NCBI GenBank assembly: GCA_010015655.1
Contig: ML976802.1
Location: forward strand, 1 to 64,000
Direction: 5' to 3'
Length of the DNA stretch: 64,000 nt
DNA from: Bimuria novae-zelandiae CBS 107.79
Lineage: Eukaryota; Ascomycota; Dothideomycetes; Pleosporales; Didymosphaeriaceae
Below, one piece after another: positions 20,811-33,624 of the stretch; position 1 is the first letter of the stretch, and every line of letters begins with the position of its first letter. The notes under the pieces are model-generated. The model was not told the origin of the DNA. It saw only the letters and a program-made list of their open reading frames with translations, and did not search any database. Both the position numbers and the translations under genes were made by a program.

Positions 20811-23348
20811 ATGAGCGCGCTGCACGACTTGCTTCGCCTCTACCGCCACTTCGGCTTCCCGCCCTTCGACATGCCCGCCTCCATCATGGACAGCCTGTCC
20901 AGCCGCGAGCAGAGCCCCACGATGCGCGACTCCGACCTCGACTCCTACCGCAAAGAGGGCCAGAAGAAGGAACAGACCTCGCCGTTCCTTCAGCTGCCCA
21001 ACGACCTGTTCAAGTGCGTCTTGGACTACCTCGACCGAGATTCGGCATGGTCGCTCAAGCGCGTATGCAAGGGCATGTCCACGTCTGAGGCCGTAGAAGA
21101 GCTGCTTTATCGGTACCCGCTCCAATTGCACGACGTCAAGGACATCAAGCTGGGCGACTGGAAGTACCGGTCCTTGGGGCAGCTGCGCTGGAACAACTTC
21201 CAGCAGAGCATCAACGACAAGAACCGGCAGCATATACAGAAGCTTGCCATGAGCCATTGGTGCAGTATCGCAGACTTCAAGTGGGTGGAAGAACATTTAC
21301 CGTCTCTCACCAAGCTCGATCTCTCGGCCATCAAGGACTTTGTGTGGACTCCAGAGGAGACCTGGACGTGGAAGGATCTGGCCGAGGCTTGTCCGAAGCT
21401 GTTCGCTCGCTTGGATGAGCTGGAGGTCTCGAATTGGGCCGATTACACGGCGCATTCGCGCATCGAGTATGGCTATGCGTACAATGACTATCGGTTTAAG
21501 CAGCAGTTCCGCTTGTCTCGGCGGCGAGGCGGAAGTGGATCCGTCGCGAAGATCATCTTTCCACTGTGCATTAAGCTCAAGACTCTGGTAAGGTTGTCCG
21601 CATCCACTTCGGTTAAGCTGGATTACTTTCCACTTTACGTCGCCTACTTTGATGGCGGTGGCTCATTCCTCTTACTACACGTTGGTGTGTCTAACTGATT
21701 CCCCAGGCTATACGCGAGCGGTACTCTGGATTCCATACCTGGAATGAATGGGAAGTGCATCAGCGTGTCTGTTGTCTTATCGATGGCATCAAAAACCACT
21801 GCCCGCCTAGCCTGAACAAGCTCCGAGTCCACGATTACGGTAAGTGGACCCATGTTCCCATCCTGACCATGTACTGACAAGACTCAGCACCCTACCGTTC
21901 GCTCTTCTCCACCGACGCGTTCGATTGGTCCAACATCAAGGATGTTGAAATTGGCCTGTACTCGTGGATGGAGGATCGCCGAGACCGAGACGTGATAGGG
22001 CCGATTCCGTATCGGATTACCCAAGGACATCACCACCGCGACGAAGAAGAGGCCTTCGATGACAAGACATTCGATGACTGCGAGCGGAATCACATGGACC
22101 TAGGTAAGTTCCGAATCATCTCTGGCTACGCGTACTGTACTTACCAATTGGTATGCAGGTGAAAATGTTGTTGCCGGAGCTGGCGCGTCTTTCGAGGATT
22201 TGCTCAAGAGCCTGCGCAACATCACACTGAAATACCCTTCGGTGAACATCAAATCCATAGATGGGCTCCGGGACATCACTCTGCACCCTTTCCACCTCGT
22301 CAACGTCAACCAGCGACGTCTTCATCATCCGCATGCGCAACAGGCTCCGCAGCCACAACCGGATCCTGTTGCCAACCAGGAAATACAAGAAGCTCTGCGA
22401 TGGCTGGCTGAGAAGTGCGGCTGGCGGCCCATTTTCGCATGGGACAACATGATGTGCGACGTTTTCCCAGTTAATCTCGAACCTGGGCGTTCTTTCCTGC
22501 CAAAGGACGAGGTTCTCTCTCGCATCAAGACGATGATCTCCACCCTTCGCTCCCTCAACATCCCGATCCGCATCTTCATAGGCGACCGAACGAACAGTTG
22601 CCCGAGCTCAGGTCTCGACGGCTCGCTCTACTTTGGCGACTACAAAACCTTCGTCGGCGAAGGCGACGACAAGCAAGAAGTCTTCAAGCACACACAAGCT
22701 TCCTTCAACCTCTCCGGAATCGCGCACATGGTCGACGAACTCACCATCCAGTACCCGGGCGACGTGCCCGGCGTCCGCGGGTGGGTGCACCCTTCGCTGC
22801 CCCACTCAGACGCCGAAGACGCCCTCATCGCCCGCGAACTCAAGGGCTGGCGCCGCTTCTGGGCGCGCTACGCCCGCCTCTTCACCAACCTGAAGAAAGT
22901 GACGGCGAACGTGCCGACGGCCATCTACGAGGACTGGGGTGCGTGTGAGGGCCTGCGCGACCTCCTCGCCGACGAGCGCTGGGAGGTCCTCGAGAAGCAG
23001 GAAAAGGGTGAGGACTTTAATTACTTCGGCAGCTACTTTCCCCTCAGCAGCTTGAAGTATAACCTCGCGCGCCGCCGGAGCCGTATGAAGTTCGTCCAGC
23101 GCGTTTTCTTCAGGGAGGATCAGGAGCAGTTGAAGTTGGAGGAGAGGTTCCCGGGCCTGGATGACAAGGAGCGCGAGAAGAGGGAGATTACGGATGGAGA
23201 GATTGAGACGCCGAAGGGGTTGGGGGAGCATCGGTTTTGGCCGGTGAAGAAGGGGAAGGAGGTGGGGGAGAAGAGGAAGGTGGGGGATACGGATGCTGAT
23301 GGGGAGGCGGAGGGGGAGCATAAGAACAAGAAGGTGAAGAGTGATTGA
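20811..23348 (+). CDS. Large F-box-domain protein, four exons
   Basis: Exons 20811-21587, 21707-21839, 21888-22103 and 22159-23348 join in frame to 771 residues. The introns are 119, 48 and 55 bp, with GTAAGG/GTAAGT/GTAAGT donors and CAG acceptors. An F-box lies near residues 58-95 (FLQLPNDLFKCVLDYLDRDS, then LKRVCKG), so a role as SCF adaptor is likely. The middle has LRR-like spacing (LPSLTKLDLSAIKD, LFARLDELEVSNW). The C-terminus ends in a highly charged, nuclear-localisation-like tail (KKGKEVGEKRKV ... KNKKVKSD). The target is unknown. Internal Mets at 20871 and 20886 are alternative starts. Confidence 0.8.
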
Positions 23349-24365
23349 CTAGCCGAGAGGTGGGCGGGAAAGAGGTTGGAGAGTGTGCTGGAGTTGGTGG
23401 AGGATTTGTTGGAGGAGGAGCTCTGGTTTTCGTGAGCTGTTCTACTACAGTGCCCAATGGAAGTGTGTGCGTCTGGGCTGCTCGGGCTGGATAGGGTGTT
23501 TGCGGGATGGGTTTGCGTGCTTGGGAGTTAAGACGGGGGGAGGGATGTATAGCTAGGATAACTGGTTTGATAGGGGATGTGCTAGGCATGCGAGGGTTGT
23601 GTCTTGTGACTAATACAGAAGTACATAGTTTTAATAGTGCAAAGGATTGCGGTATCGTGCGTAGTAGCGGGTTTATGTTCCTGAGGGTTTGGTGGATGGT
23701 TTTTGGATGGTGGGAGGCTGTTTAACGTAGGAATATGAATGGACAGAGCGGGAAGATTGTCCCTGTGTAGGCGGGAAAGGAGTAATCTATGATATCGTGC
23801 TAAGAATCCTATCTATCTCTAAGTAGCTACTGCGACGAGCTTATACTTCATCATTCCACAAGAAGTGGCGAGTGCAGGAGTGCCTGCTTCTCTGGTAACA
23901 TCTCCCTCGCCGTAGTGGAGCTTCTGCTCGTCCCTTGATAGCAATAACAAGCGCTTACGTTGTTGATGCGAGGCGAGGTACATATCCCACGACGCAGAGT
24001 GTGAGGCGGCGTGCTTGGATGGTTGTGCCATTGTGGCATCTTAAGTTTTCGAGGGTGCATGATGGGTTAGGGGCGCGCGCGGGGGAGGAAGGTGGTCCTT
24101 TTAACCAATACAAGGGAGAATTCGGAAGCGGTGTTTAGCATAGATTGTAGGGGTTGAGCGGGTTGGGTGTGAAGAGTAACACTTTGAGGATTCGGGTGTA
24201 CCGGAGAACGTGCAGAGATGAGGGTGTGCTAAGGGGCACCAATGCAGTAGAAATTGACAATTTGACGAGGTTATGGTGCCGTGGTGTAGTGTGGCAGGAC
24301 TCATATTAATAGAAACGGAAGGGTGGACCCCATATGTAAGAAGCACAATTGGGCATCCAGTTGGT
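23349..24365. other. Intergenic, no gene recognised
   Basis: Composition is intermediate and several short open frames are present on both strands, but none has domain content or good codon usage. The right end merges into the broken ankyrin-CorA-like locus. Confidence 0.5.
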
Positions 24366-26627
24366 GCTCAAGGGTTTGCTCCAGCGTCCAGACATTAAGA
24401 TCGACGTCCGAGTCGAATACGGCAATACCCCATTCCTTTCAGCTGTGAAAGCAAAGTCGATGCCTGCGATTCTTACGTTAGCTCCGTTCAATTAGGAACG
24501 CCTACCAGAGGAAGCGCGTAACGCGAGTCACGCTCTCAAGGCTACAATAGTCGATTTTGGTAACTATCCGAATGGTAAGCGCCGTACAGATCGCACAGTC
24601 TTCGACCTCCCTATATACTAGGGCTTCCGAGCAACTGAATGACGGGTTGCCCATTCCCGGTTGTCTTACTTCGCCGTGGCCCGGCGATCCGACATAATTC
24701 CGTTGGATCAATCTCCTATCGAACAACACCAGCTGGACCGATGCTTTGCTGACAAAAGCTTTCATCGAGGACGGCGTTTTCAGCTTTGACAAGCTCACCA
24801 TTGTCGAACGAACACTTGAGATTCTGCAGCGCGGCCAGCGATTCCAAACGCACTACATGCGACCGATATGCGAAATTTTATTAGAAGGCCTTCTTGCAGG
24901 TTCCAATGGTACTCTACACCTGTCTAGTGCCGACGAAATTTTCAATGGGGCTGGCGGCATGTTTATGGCTATGCCTATCGTTCATTTCGAAAGCGACTTA
25001 AGTCAGCTAACCATAGAGCAGACCATCAAAAAGGCCTTATCGATCAACAGTGAGTCTACTCGGATGATGCTGAGCACATCGCAAATTTATGAAATAAATC
25101 ACAGCCAACGAGACCGTAGAGAATCTTCGGATTTCGATGTCCGGTCTCTATTCTTCTATCGAAAATTAGACTATCAAAATGGCCGCGCGGAGCTTGTAGG
25201 TTCTTTTCCTCTCACCTTTTCGCCTTGCCCGTTGGAGTTTCGCAAGTCAATCCACGTTATTTGGAATACTGGCATGTGACTGTACGACCGTATCGTATGC
25301 TGACATTTCGCAACATAGGAAAACGGCAGCAAAGCCGACTGCATCTGGTTCCCAAAAAAACCTATCATTATACATGGTAAATATAGACCGGGAAACGGCG
25401 CGGACCCCGCTTACAATTGGTATAGGTTGGTCAACTTTAGGTCTGGATTCTCAGTGACGAATTGATCATCACGAGTATTCCTGCCCAGTGGGTTGCATCA
25501 GGAGACGGACATTGAAACACTCTTGAAGGAATAGTGAACGAAATCAAAAACAAGAGTAAAGAAACAGGAGAGGTAAAGTCTGTAGTGGACCTGACGTCAA
25601 TAATAACTGCACGCTGCGTATCGATGTTCGAAGCCCGGGTCATCAGAGAGATAGACTCTCCCTTCCTTGATAAGTTTGAGTCTGCCGTAAACCGTACCGA
25701 TGATTAAATCAATGAACTCTTCCGGGAGTTCAACTTGCACTCTCGTCAGGCTTCGGATTGGCTCAAGCGGCGTGGCGGCAACAGGAGCAGCAGCCCCAAT
25801 GAATCTGAAGATGAACGGGATGAAGAATATAACGCCAACTCCGCCGAACCTGAATGTGTTGACCGTTTACTGGACATCAACCACGAGACTACACTTCTCG
25901 ATCACAACGAGGGCCTGCGCGACGAGTTCAGATGCTTAAAGCCGTCCTTTCCAGCGAAGACGAAGCACTCGCCGACTTTGCGAGTAGATCTACCTTGGGG
26001 AAATCCCCGAAGGAGATCCTGCGAGAAACTTGCAGCCAGCAACGTCGGGTCATCCAAATACACCTGCGGGATATCAAACGTATGGAAGAACAGATAGATG
26101 CTGTGCATGCTTCGATCACTACCCTTCTAGACCTGAAGCATCGCTACGAGAATGTCTTCGAAGCTCGTTTCGCGCGATATCAGGCTACGGGCACAGTGCA
26201 TCATGGCCAAACGATCATGGTCTTTACGATTGTTACAGTTGCCTTTCTACCACTTTCGTTCATCGGCACCTTATTCACCATCAACAACTCCGACTTCCCA
26301 CAAGGCGACAGCGGGGAGCCGAGCATGACGCTTGCCTACGTCTCGAAGTGGATGGTTGGGATCGGCTTTGCCATATCTGTCCCGCTTGTAGCCCTCGCAC
26401 TGAGTTATGAGAGCATGAAGAGGGTTCTCATAGAGCGATGTAGGGTCCTCCTAGAAAAATGCCGCATTGGATGGCGACGCCCGACGCAAAACAGCAATGT
26501 TACCCTGCGTGGAAAACAGGGGGGGCAAAAAGATACACAAAAACAACGCCATGGCTTGCAGAATTTTCATCACTTAGGAGCAAGGTTATCGAAGCGAGAA
26601 AACTCACATTCCTTAGCGGATGTATGA
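24366..26627 (+). pseudogene. Broken ankyrin-CorA-like membrane protein gene
   Basis: Pieces of one ancestral protein lie in order. An ankyrin-repeat unit comes first (LLQRPDIKIDV, EYGNTPFLSAV; 24,375-24,490). Next is an open stretch (24,746-25,279) with GGMFMAMPIVHFES, which fits the central part of fungal CorA-like proteins. A helical region at about 25,490-25,920 (VNEIKNKSKETGEVKSVVD, FLDKFESAV) contains in-frame stops. After a frameshift near 25,930 comes the C-terminus to 26,627, with a coiled segment and two membrane helices (FTIVTVAFLPLSFIGTLFTIN; MVGIGFAISVPLVALAL). The GMN motif of true Mg2+ channels is replaced by TIN. One break (about 25,275-25,320) could be an intron, but the others look like lesions, and most ankyrin repeats are missing. 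Confidence 0.7.
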
Positions 26628-27136
26628 ACTTGCAAATGAGCTCTATGGGATGATATGTGCTCAGTGTTGAGGACAAGAGAGGGTCTCCCTCCACACTTTG
26701 TTGAACTGACCGTCTAAACTTGTCAGGACATGTCCACTATGCATCGAAAGAGGCTAGCGAAGGCCTGGTAGCCCGGGTCCATGTCTCTTGCACTCCACAT
26801 AGACGCGCTGCACGTCTGGGGCATGGAGGTCTCCCCTTACAGTCTCCAGGATAATCGCCCCATGAAGTGCAGTCCACTTTTGAGAAGCACAAACAGGTTA
26901 GTTCCCAGACAGAGTCAAATGGATACCGTAAGCATGCTAGAGTGCACGCTGATAATCTAGGGCTACCCTAGTGGCGGCAATCTGGAGGCCCTAGTGCGTT
27001 ACTCCGCAACGAATCAACGCAATTTGCCTGCCTGGAAGATCGTCTGGCTCATGACGTTGCCCCTCAACAACCTCACGACTTTAACCTGATAGGGCATAGT
27101 GGCGGACTAGTATGAGGCTCTTGATCGTGCATTCAA

Positions 27137-27640
27137 TTGTCTCACACCGGAGAAGGACCGAATTCTGCCAAAGTGCCCGTCACCTGCATGAAAACGATGA
27201 GGCTCTCGTGGTCGAGGCCAACTGGCGTTGCGTGGAAGCATGCTAGAAGCACGCTAGAAGGAGTTGTTGAATTTGCAAGGCTAGCTTGCCTAGAACTAGT
27301 GTACTATTCCATGCATATGCAATATGATCTCTTAGGGCAGTTCTCGCCAGCAGATGATAACGAGCTCAAAGAGTATACGAGAGGACTACAAGAGAGAGTT
27401 CATGGAGGTGTCATGGTCGCGTTCAAAAAGCCACTCCGTAGTGTGGCTCGAAGATCGTGACGATCAAATGATGCGCGCCATGCACACATATGGGGAGCCA
27501 TATGGAAAGCATGGAGTGAACGCCCTCCATTACGTATAGTTGGGGAAAAACTAGTGTGGTCGCAGCTCAGGCGGGGTGCGGGGAGACTTTCGGGCTGTAC
27601 GAGACTATCTATGTGCCAAGGAACCACTCACGCTCTATCG
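27137..27640 (+). pseudogene. Possible degraded coding relic, family unknown
   Basis: Two overlapping plus-strand frames carry protein-like sequence that appears to continue from one to the other through frameshifts. The segments are EGVVEFARLACLELVYYSMHM (27,255-27,310), DYKREFMEVSWSRSKSHSVVWLEDRDDQMM (27,390-27,470) and GEPYGKHGVNALHYV, then FGLYETIYVPRNHS (about 27,590-27,630) in a third register. I do not recognise the family. Flanking sequence from 26,628 shows nothing further. Confidence 0.35.
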
Positions 27641-27906
27641 CTACTGCAGTAGTTCCGAGCTAATGCATCGTTGGACCATCTGGATTCTGTACCAGTATGG
27701 CAAACTACGATGATGGGTGCGCCGCAAGGCTTGCGAGACCCCTTCTACAGAGCGCTCAGGGAGTATAAAGATATCGCATCTGTCCATCACTGCAAAACAT
27801 CATCAGTGGCCATCCCAATCACTCACCTTCGACACTACCACCGGAGACTCTTTCTTGAGCGGCTAAAGCACTTGATCGATTCTTAAAGAAACCAGATACA
27901 ACAACA

Positions 27907-29582
27907 ATGGCTGGCGGCGGCATACCAACCGACTCTCCTGGCATCTCAGGAGGATACCTCAGTGGGAAGAAACTCATCTACCCGCTGAGCTTGGTCATCT
28001 CTCTCTTCTTTCTCTGGGGATTTTCATACGGTCTTCTCGATGTTCTCAACAAGCACTTCCAAACAGTCCTCGGCGTCACCCGTCTCGAATCCACTGGTCT
28101 TCAAGTTATGTACTTTGGCGGTGGTTATCTCTGCTTTTCTCCCATCGCCGCTGAGGTCCTCAAGCGAAAAGGCTACAAGGTTACCATCCTCATGGGGCTT
28201 ACCTTGTACTCTCTCGGAGCCATCTTCTTCTGGCCGGTCGCACATTTCTCGACACCAACGAACGAAAAGGCTGCCTTTGGCGGATTCCTGGCCTGCACCT
28301 TTGTTATCGCTTGCGGTCTAGCTACCTTGGAAACCTCCGCCAACTCTTACGCTGTGGTCATTGGCCATCCCGCTACCGCTTCTGCTCGTCTTCAGTTTTG
28401 TCAGAGCTGGAATGGTGTCGCATCCTTTACTGGCCCTCTGATCGCATCGAAGGCCTTTTTCTCCGGCGAGAATGCCAACTCCCTCACGGTAAGCGATTGC
28501 CTCCTTCGGCGAATACGTGTCAATGTTCTAATACGAGACCACAGAATGTCCAATATGTCTACCTCGCTGTAGCGTGCGCTGGTGTTGCGGTCGGCGTTCT
28601 ATTCTTTTTCTCAAAGTTGCCAGAGGTTCAAGAAGCCGCTGTACGCTCCGCATCCATCGTCGCGGCAGACTCCGAGGAGCTCGGTCTCCCCATGGATCAA
28701 TATGGACACATCATCGAACAGAAGCCCTTGTGGAAGGAGTACAACATGATGTTCGGCTTTGTCGCTCAGTTCTGCTACGTCGGTGCGCAGGTCACCATCG
28801 CAACCTTCTTCATCAACTACTCCACGGAAGCTGCTTCTTACACTTCGGAAGAAGGCGCCCGCCTGCTCTCCTATGGCCTCATCGTCTTCACCGTCGGCCG
28901 CTTCATCGCTGCTGGAATGGCTTACGTCCTGGAGTCCAATTTCATCCTCATGATCTACGCTGCTGCTAGCATTGCCCTCAGCGCCTATGTTTCAACCGCA
29001 CACGGCACTGGCGGAGTGGCATGCATCATCGTCATCTTCTTCTTCATGGCGCCGATGTACCCATCCATCTTCACTATCGGTACTGCGAACCTCGGCAGGA
29101 ACACCCGTCGCGGTGCTGGTATCCTCGTCATGGGTGTCTCAGGAGGAGCAGTCTTCCCTCCGATCCAGGGAGCAATTGCCGACTCTGCTACCACGCGCAT
29201 CTCCTACCTTGTACCCATGGTTGGCTTCATTGTCGTCTTGGTATACTGCTCGGCTCACTGGTACCGCCACGGAATGCACATCCTCCGCGTCAAGGGCGAG
29301 AATGTCGTCGCTACTGCGCTGGAAGGCGGTGCCGTCGGCGGCGCTGTTCAGACCGTTCACTACGACGAGAAGCGTCTGTCTATCGTCGACATGGAGCAGG
29401 TCCGCCGCTCGAGCCTTGGTGGTGCCCCGGTCAATGCTATCACTGGTGGCTACCGCGTTGAGGCCGACCACGCGGCTGGCTTGGACCGTCGCAACAGTAT
29501 CACCGGTCGCGTCAATGCTGTTTTTGGAGGGTATGACTTGAAGGGTGAGCGTGAGGAGAGGCTCGAGAACACCAAGAAGTAG
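27907..29582 (+). CDS. MFS transporter, FHS (fucose/hexose:H+ symporter, FucP-like) family
   Basis: Exons 27907-28488 and 28545-29582 with a 56-bp intron (GTAAGC donor, CACAG acceptor) give 539 residues. The first helix and loop carry the family pattern (FFLWGFSYGLLDVLNKHFQ), then GGGYLCFSPIAAEVLKRKGYK and an ETSANSYAVVIGHP motif after helix 4. The second half has YVGAQVTIATFFINY, and later GAGILVMGVSGGAVFPPIQGA in place of the classical MFS loop. Twelve helices are plausible, with a 70-residue cytosolic tail containing Arg-Arg-Ser sites (VRRSSLGG, RRNSITG) that could be phosphorylated. It probably imports a hexose, deoxyhexose or related sugar at the plasma membrane. The substrate is not readable from sequence. 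Confidence 0.85.
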
Positions 29583-30803
29583 GCTTGCACTTTGACGATG
29601 TTGAGTTAGTAAAGAAGGCACAGGCGGATTGGCGGTGATTGTGTGCTTCACTTACTTTTTCTGGATACCTCTGAAGTAGTGTTTGGTGTATTTTCTTCTT
29701 TGAGCATATTAGATTGCTGGTACAAACCCCTTCTTGTAAATACCTTTCTCTCGTTTCGAATCGAGCCATATTCACCTTTGAACAATCTTCTGTATCTCTG
29801 GTGAAATTGTACGTGCGCTTAAATGTGTTAGCATCGCTCCACTCCGGCTTTCGAGTTGGCTCAGTCGCGTTGTGACTCTACAATGGCCGTAGCTTTACGA
29901 ACCAACTTAGATCACTCCTATGGCAACTTCAGCTTGCAAAGACAAAGTCCCATTTTTGAAACATGATATTCTTCTCACGGAATCCAAGTGGTGGTAGAAG
30001 TCTAAGACTTGTCTTGTCTAAAAAAAATCCCCGAATCAATGACTTGCACGATAAAATGCCAAGAGCGGCGTGGGAATATGGGCTAAATGATGTTGCCCCG
30101 GAAATGTGGTATCGACGAACTGGGACATTCGAATGTTGCACCTAAGTGGACGAATTTGGACGAGCAAATCTATTAAAAGATGTACTCTAATAATCGTTCT
30201 GCATAGCACGCGCGTATCAATGACTAGAGGAGGGGTCCAAAGAGACGACTCGGGGCATAACAGCTAGTGAGCGTGGAAATGCGGCAAGTATGCCTTCTTC
30301 GCGGCGCACTGACTGCTACGATCACCATATTCTAGACATGGACTCATATCACATGGGCATCTTCCACCCCGAAGGCTACCGTCTAAACATATGTAATGAA
30401 ACAGAATGAAGATTAAGCGTACAGTAGCTCTTTTTCGGCGGCACATCCCAGGCATCGCCACTCCGATGAAATATTGACAATGAAGCGTTATAATATAATA
30501 TATTAGTACTACCTTGACTGCATTGTTCAACCTTCGAGGCCGTGTGTGCATGAAGATAAGAGAAAACTCATCGTTTGCAAAAGTGTCTATCTTTATCACT
30601 GACGTACCGACCGAGATCTACGAGCATGAGAGGCAGACGTCATCGAACCGTTTTAAGCTACGTGGACATACATGACACAAATTCTCAGCAAGAGTAACGG
30701 GTGTCGTTGATAATAATAACTTCATGTGAAACGACGTAGGGAAATTTGCAAATAAATGCAATCCAAACATTCAAGTGTTGGGCATTATCGCTGCCGATCG
30801 TTT
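29583..30803. other. Intergenic, no gene recognised
   Basis: Region between the FHS transporter stop and the stop of the Zn2Cys6 regulator. Short open frames at 29.5-29.8 and 30.26-30.6 kb on the minus strand have no recognisable domains and poor codon usage. Confidence 0.5.
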
Positions 30804-33175
30804 TCACCGTTCTAACTCAGCATCATTCACCCCTGGTGTTCCCCTCATTAGCGCATCGAAAAACGCCGTGTCCACACCTTGCAGTGCCCAGTCGTCTATC
30901 CCGACCGCGATGGAAGGAAGTTCCGCGTTCGTATGCAAATTAAAGTCTTGGTACGAGTTGGGGCATTGCATCATGGGCTGTCCATCGTGCCCAGATCGCT
31001 GTGCATTTGCACTCGAAAATGTCGCGCCTTGGGGCATTCTATCCACCTGGCCAACGCGTTGCTGTACATTCGCTTGCGAGTGAATTGGTAGTGCTGCGAA
31101 CGAACTGTCTAATGCAGGGCATGGTCTGTTTGTCTGCGGCGTGAGCATGTAGGAACTCCGATACTGCCTGACTGTCGCAACCTCGAATGACGGCACTCGC
31201 CAGATGGGACCCTGGCGAGCAATTTTGATGATGCCGAGGTACGGGATATGCAAGCGAACTTCTTCATCCCCAGTGTTCATCTCTCTTTGCTCATCATCAT
31301 CATCCTCTCCTACACTTGTGGCGGTATAGGTGCTTCCTTCAGCTGCATCTGCCTCGACTTCGAGCAATCGTCGGATCAGCGTGGCGCTCTGTTCCGTTGT
31401 CACGTCGCGGTTCATGCTACTGATCACGTCCATTCTCTCCAGAGCCTGGTCCAACATCGCGAGGTCGCTCAAGCGTTGGTGAGCTAGGAAGTTGGTGGTT
31501 TCCTGATGATGGTGAGCATCGAGGTGTGCCAGCAAGAGCGTCATTGCCGCCAAGAGAGCAAAGAAGTCTACGGGTCGGGAGCAAGACGACATGGGGTTGA
31601 AAATTCGGTGGGCAATGAATCGCATCATGATTTCTCGGCTCGCATTTACACAAGTGATCTGAGAATAGCCCTGGTCGGTATTTTCCTTGATTCCATGCAT
31701 CATGTATGGTAGGTGAGCTTGAATCAAGAGTCCATAGTAGTAGACTTGAGCTCCAAGGCGTACTGTCTCTAGAAGATATTTCGGGGATCCTGGGGTGACT
31801 CCGAGGAAACTCACGGGTCGCCAAAAGCTTGCTGGCATGCTTCTGGATACTCGCAATAGCTCCGCGTCAAGGGCTTGTGTTGTTGCAATTTCGGTCGTGT
31901 CAAACACATTCTCGTTGCGTTCCAAGATGCGAGAGGCGATGACTGTGAGCTGTCGCTCAAACTTACCCAAGGGCGGCTCATACTGAGAAACCGACGGTGC
32001 GCCCATGCTCTTATCTACAGTACCCTGAGGAAAGCCAAGCAGCAAGCTGAGATAGCGGTCCATATAAACGATACGAAACCACATGAATCCCGGATCAGCC
32101 ACAGAGTTCGGGTCAATTCTTTTCAGAGGCGGTATAGGAGAGCGATGCAGGCCCATCATCTGAGCGACCGTCATTGCTCTGCGATAAACGGCCCAAGCTT
32201 GTCGAAGATTGCCGCTGTTGGTTTTGAATACAGCCTCCAGAATGATACATACAAGACACTCAATGGTGCCATGCATTTCTTCTTTGGTCGTGACCCATGT
32301 CGTAGCAGCCGTAACCAAGCGGCCCATGAGTACGTTTGTAGGCTCAGAAAGGCCCGGCACGTCTTCGCCACATGGACTCTGTAGAGTGATGGCAAATATG
32401 AGCATCAGTCTGGCCAAATTTACCGGATGAATATTGTGGCCGGACGGTCTAGCGAGATGGTACGGTGCCGCGAGCATCTCCTGCGTCAGATTGCTATGCG
32501 GCTGGGTATAGACAAGATATGTGTAGAGTGCCGACTTGGAGCTCGCATCGAGCAAAATGTTCGCATCGTTCTCCCGTGGAAAAGCAGCAAATAAATGGTG
32601 CAGAGCTCTGGTTTCCAAATCGCCATAGTTCGATGCACCCTGGGAGTCTGGCGTGAAATGAGTCGAAATAGAGGTAGACTCGCCGACACTCTACGCAGCA
32701 TTTCGTGTAAGCCTTCTTCTCATTGTGGTTGATTCTCCACACTTACCTCAATTGACGCCTGGGGAGTTGGACTTGATCGGTCCGTGGAGTCGTTTGATTG
32801 GACGACTTTAGTGTTCAAATGAGGGGGCTACACGTCTCGCTGAGGCTCGCCTTGAAATCGGCGCGTCGCGCCAACGCGGTCGCCAGCGAGAAGGTCTCGC
32901 ATGACATCCTCCACTCTTGCGATGCGCGCACTGAGATGCCTGTTTCCAACGGTGGCGGGCGCCAAATCTTCTGGCAAGTCTTGATTGACACAGGGTGTAC
33001 GTCGGCGCTCGCAGCTAATGCAGGTTTCGGCCTGGGGCGATGCGAATATGCACCGAATCTTCCGCCGTTTACACTCCCAGCAGGACCGTGTCTCTTTGCG
33101 AATCTTCTTGCGCATGCTCGGGACTGATTGATTGGATGGCGTGGGAACCGCCTCTTCATCCGCGGTACCGTCCAT
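30804..33175 (-). CDS. Zn2Cys6 fungal transcription factor (frame contains one TAG)
   Basis: Exons 32747-33175 and 30804-32690, with a 56-bp intron (GTAAGT donor, CGTAG acceptor), give about 770 codons. Residues about 32-63 are the Zn2Cys6 DNA-binding cluster (CWECKRRKIRC ... CISCERRRTPC, six Cys present). The second exon holds the fungal-specific regulatory domain (residues about 160-480; YGDLETRALHHLFAAF, AWAVYRRAMTVAQMMGLH). One TAG (32828-32830) interrupts the first exon after QGEPQRDV, yet the frame stays open on both sides and joins the splice in phase. It may be a CAG-to-TAG nonsense mutation. Alternatively, a second intron (weak donor GTGTAG, acceptor CCCAG just before 32758) may remove it. 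Divergent from the MFS gene at 33625, its probable target. Confidence 0.78.
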
Positions 33176-33331
33176 TACCTAGACTAATTTCCTCAGAGGA
33201 ATGTGCAACGCCATTGTACTCGTGCCAGTGGTCTGATCCGACGCGGCGGATAGATCGTTGAAGAGTGGGGAGACGGGCGAGGACAGGACCAGAGGCTGGT
33301 GGTGCAGGCCATTTGTGAATTGGTAAGCCTT

Positions 33332-33429
33332 TTCCGCCGCGACGGGCGAAACATTCACACTAGCCGCATCCGGCGCCCGACTTTGATTGGCCAGCTCTCG
33401 ACCATGCGGCCTTCCGCCGCGACGGGCGA
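33332..33429. promoter_or_regulatory. Two 18-bp direct repeats in the regulator/transporter divergent promoter
   Basis: ttccgccgcgacgggcga occurs identically at 33332-33349 and 33412-33429, start to start 80 bp. It contains CCG and CGG triplets of the sort bound by Zn2Cys6 dimers. It sits between the start codons of the Zn2Cys6 gene (33175) and the MFS gene (33625), so it could be the regulator's operator. Inference only. Confidence 0.45.
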
Positions 33430-33624
33430 CGCTGCCTGCAACTGCCCGTCATCGCTGCACATATCTGGCCATCTCTCTTTTCCAGGCGACAAGACTGCTG
33501 CGCTCTCCCGTTCTCACACTACCCTACTTAAGTCACCGGCTTGGCTGCTTATCTGACAATTATTCTCCGGCCTTCCCGCTTTGAGTTCTCCCCAAGCAAG
33601 TCATTGAAGACGCGCAACAAAGCC

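Noticed and set aside
22806..23321. 171-codon minus-strand frame
   Set aside because: Antisense shadow of the Leu-poor, Lys/Glu-rich F-box exon; the translation is an artefactual Leu/Pro-rich string.
29963..30599. Short frames on both strands between the FHS transporter and the regulator
   Set aside because: All under 115 codons, no domains, no splice-linked partners.
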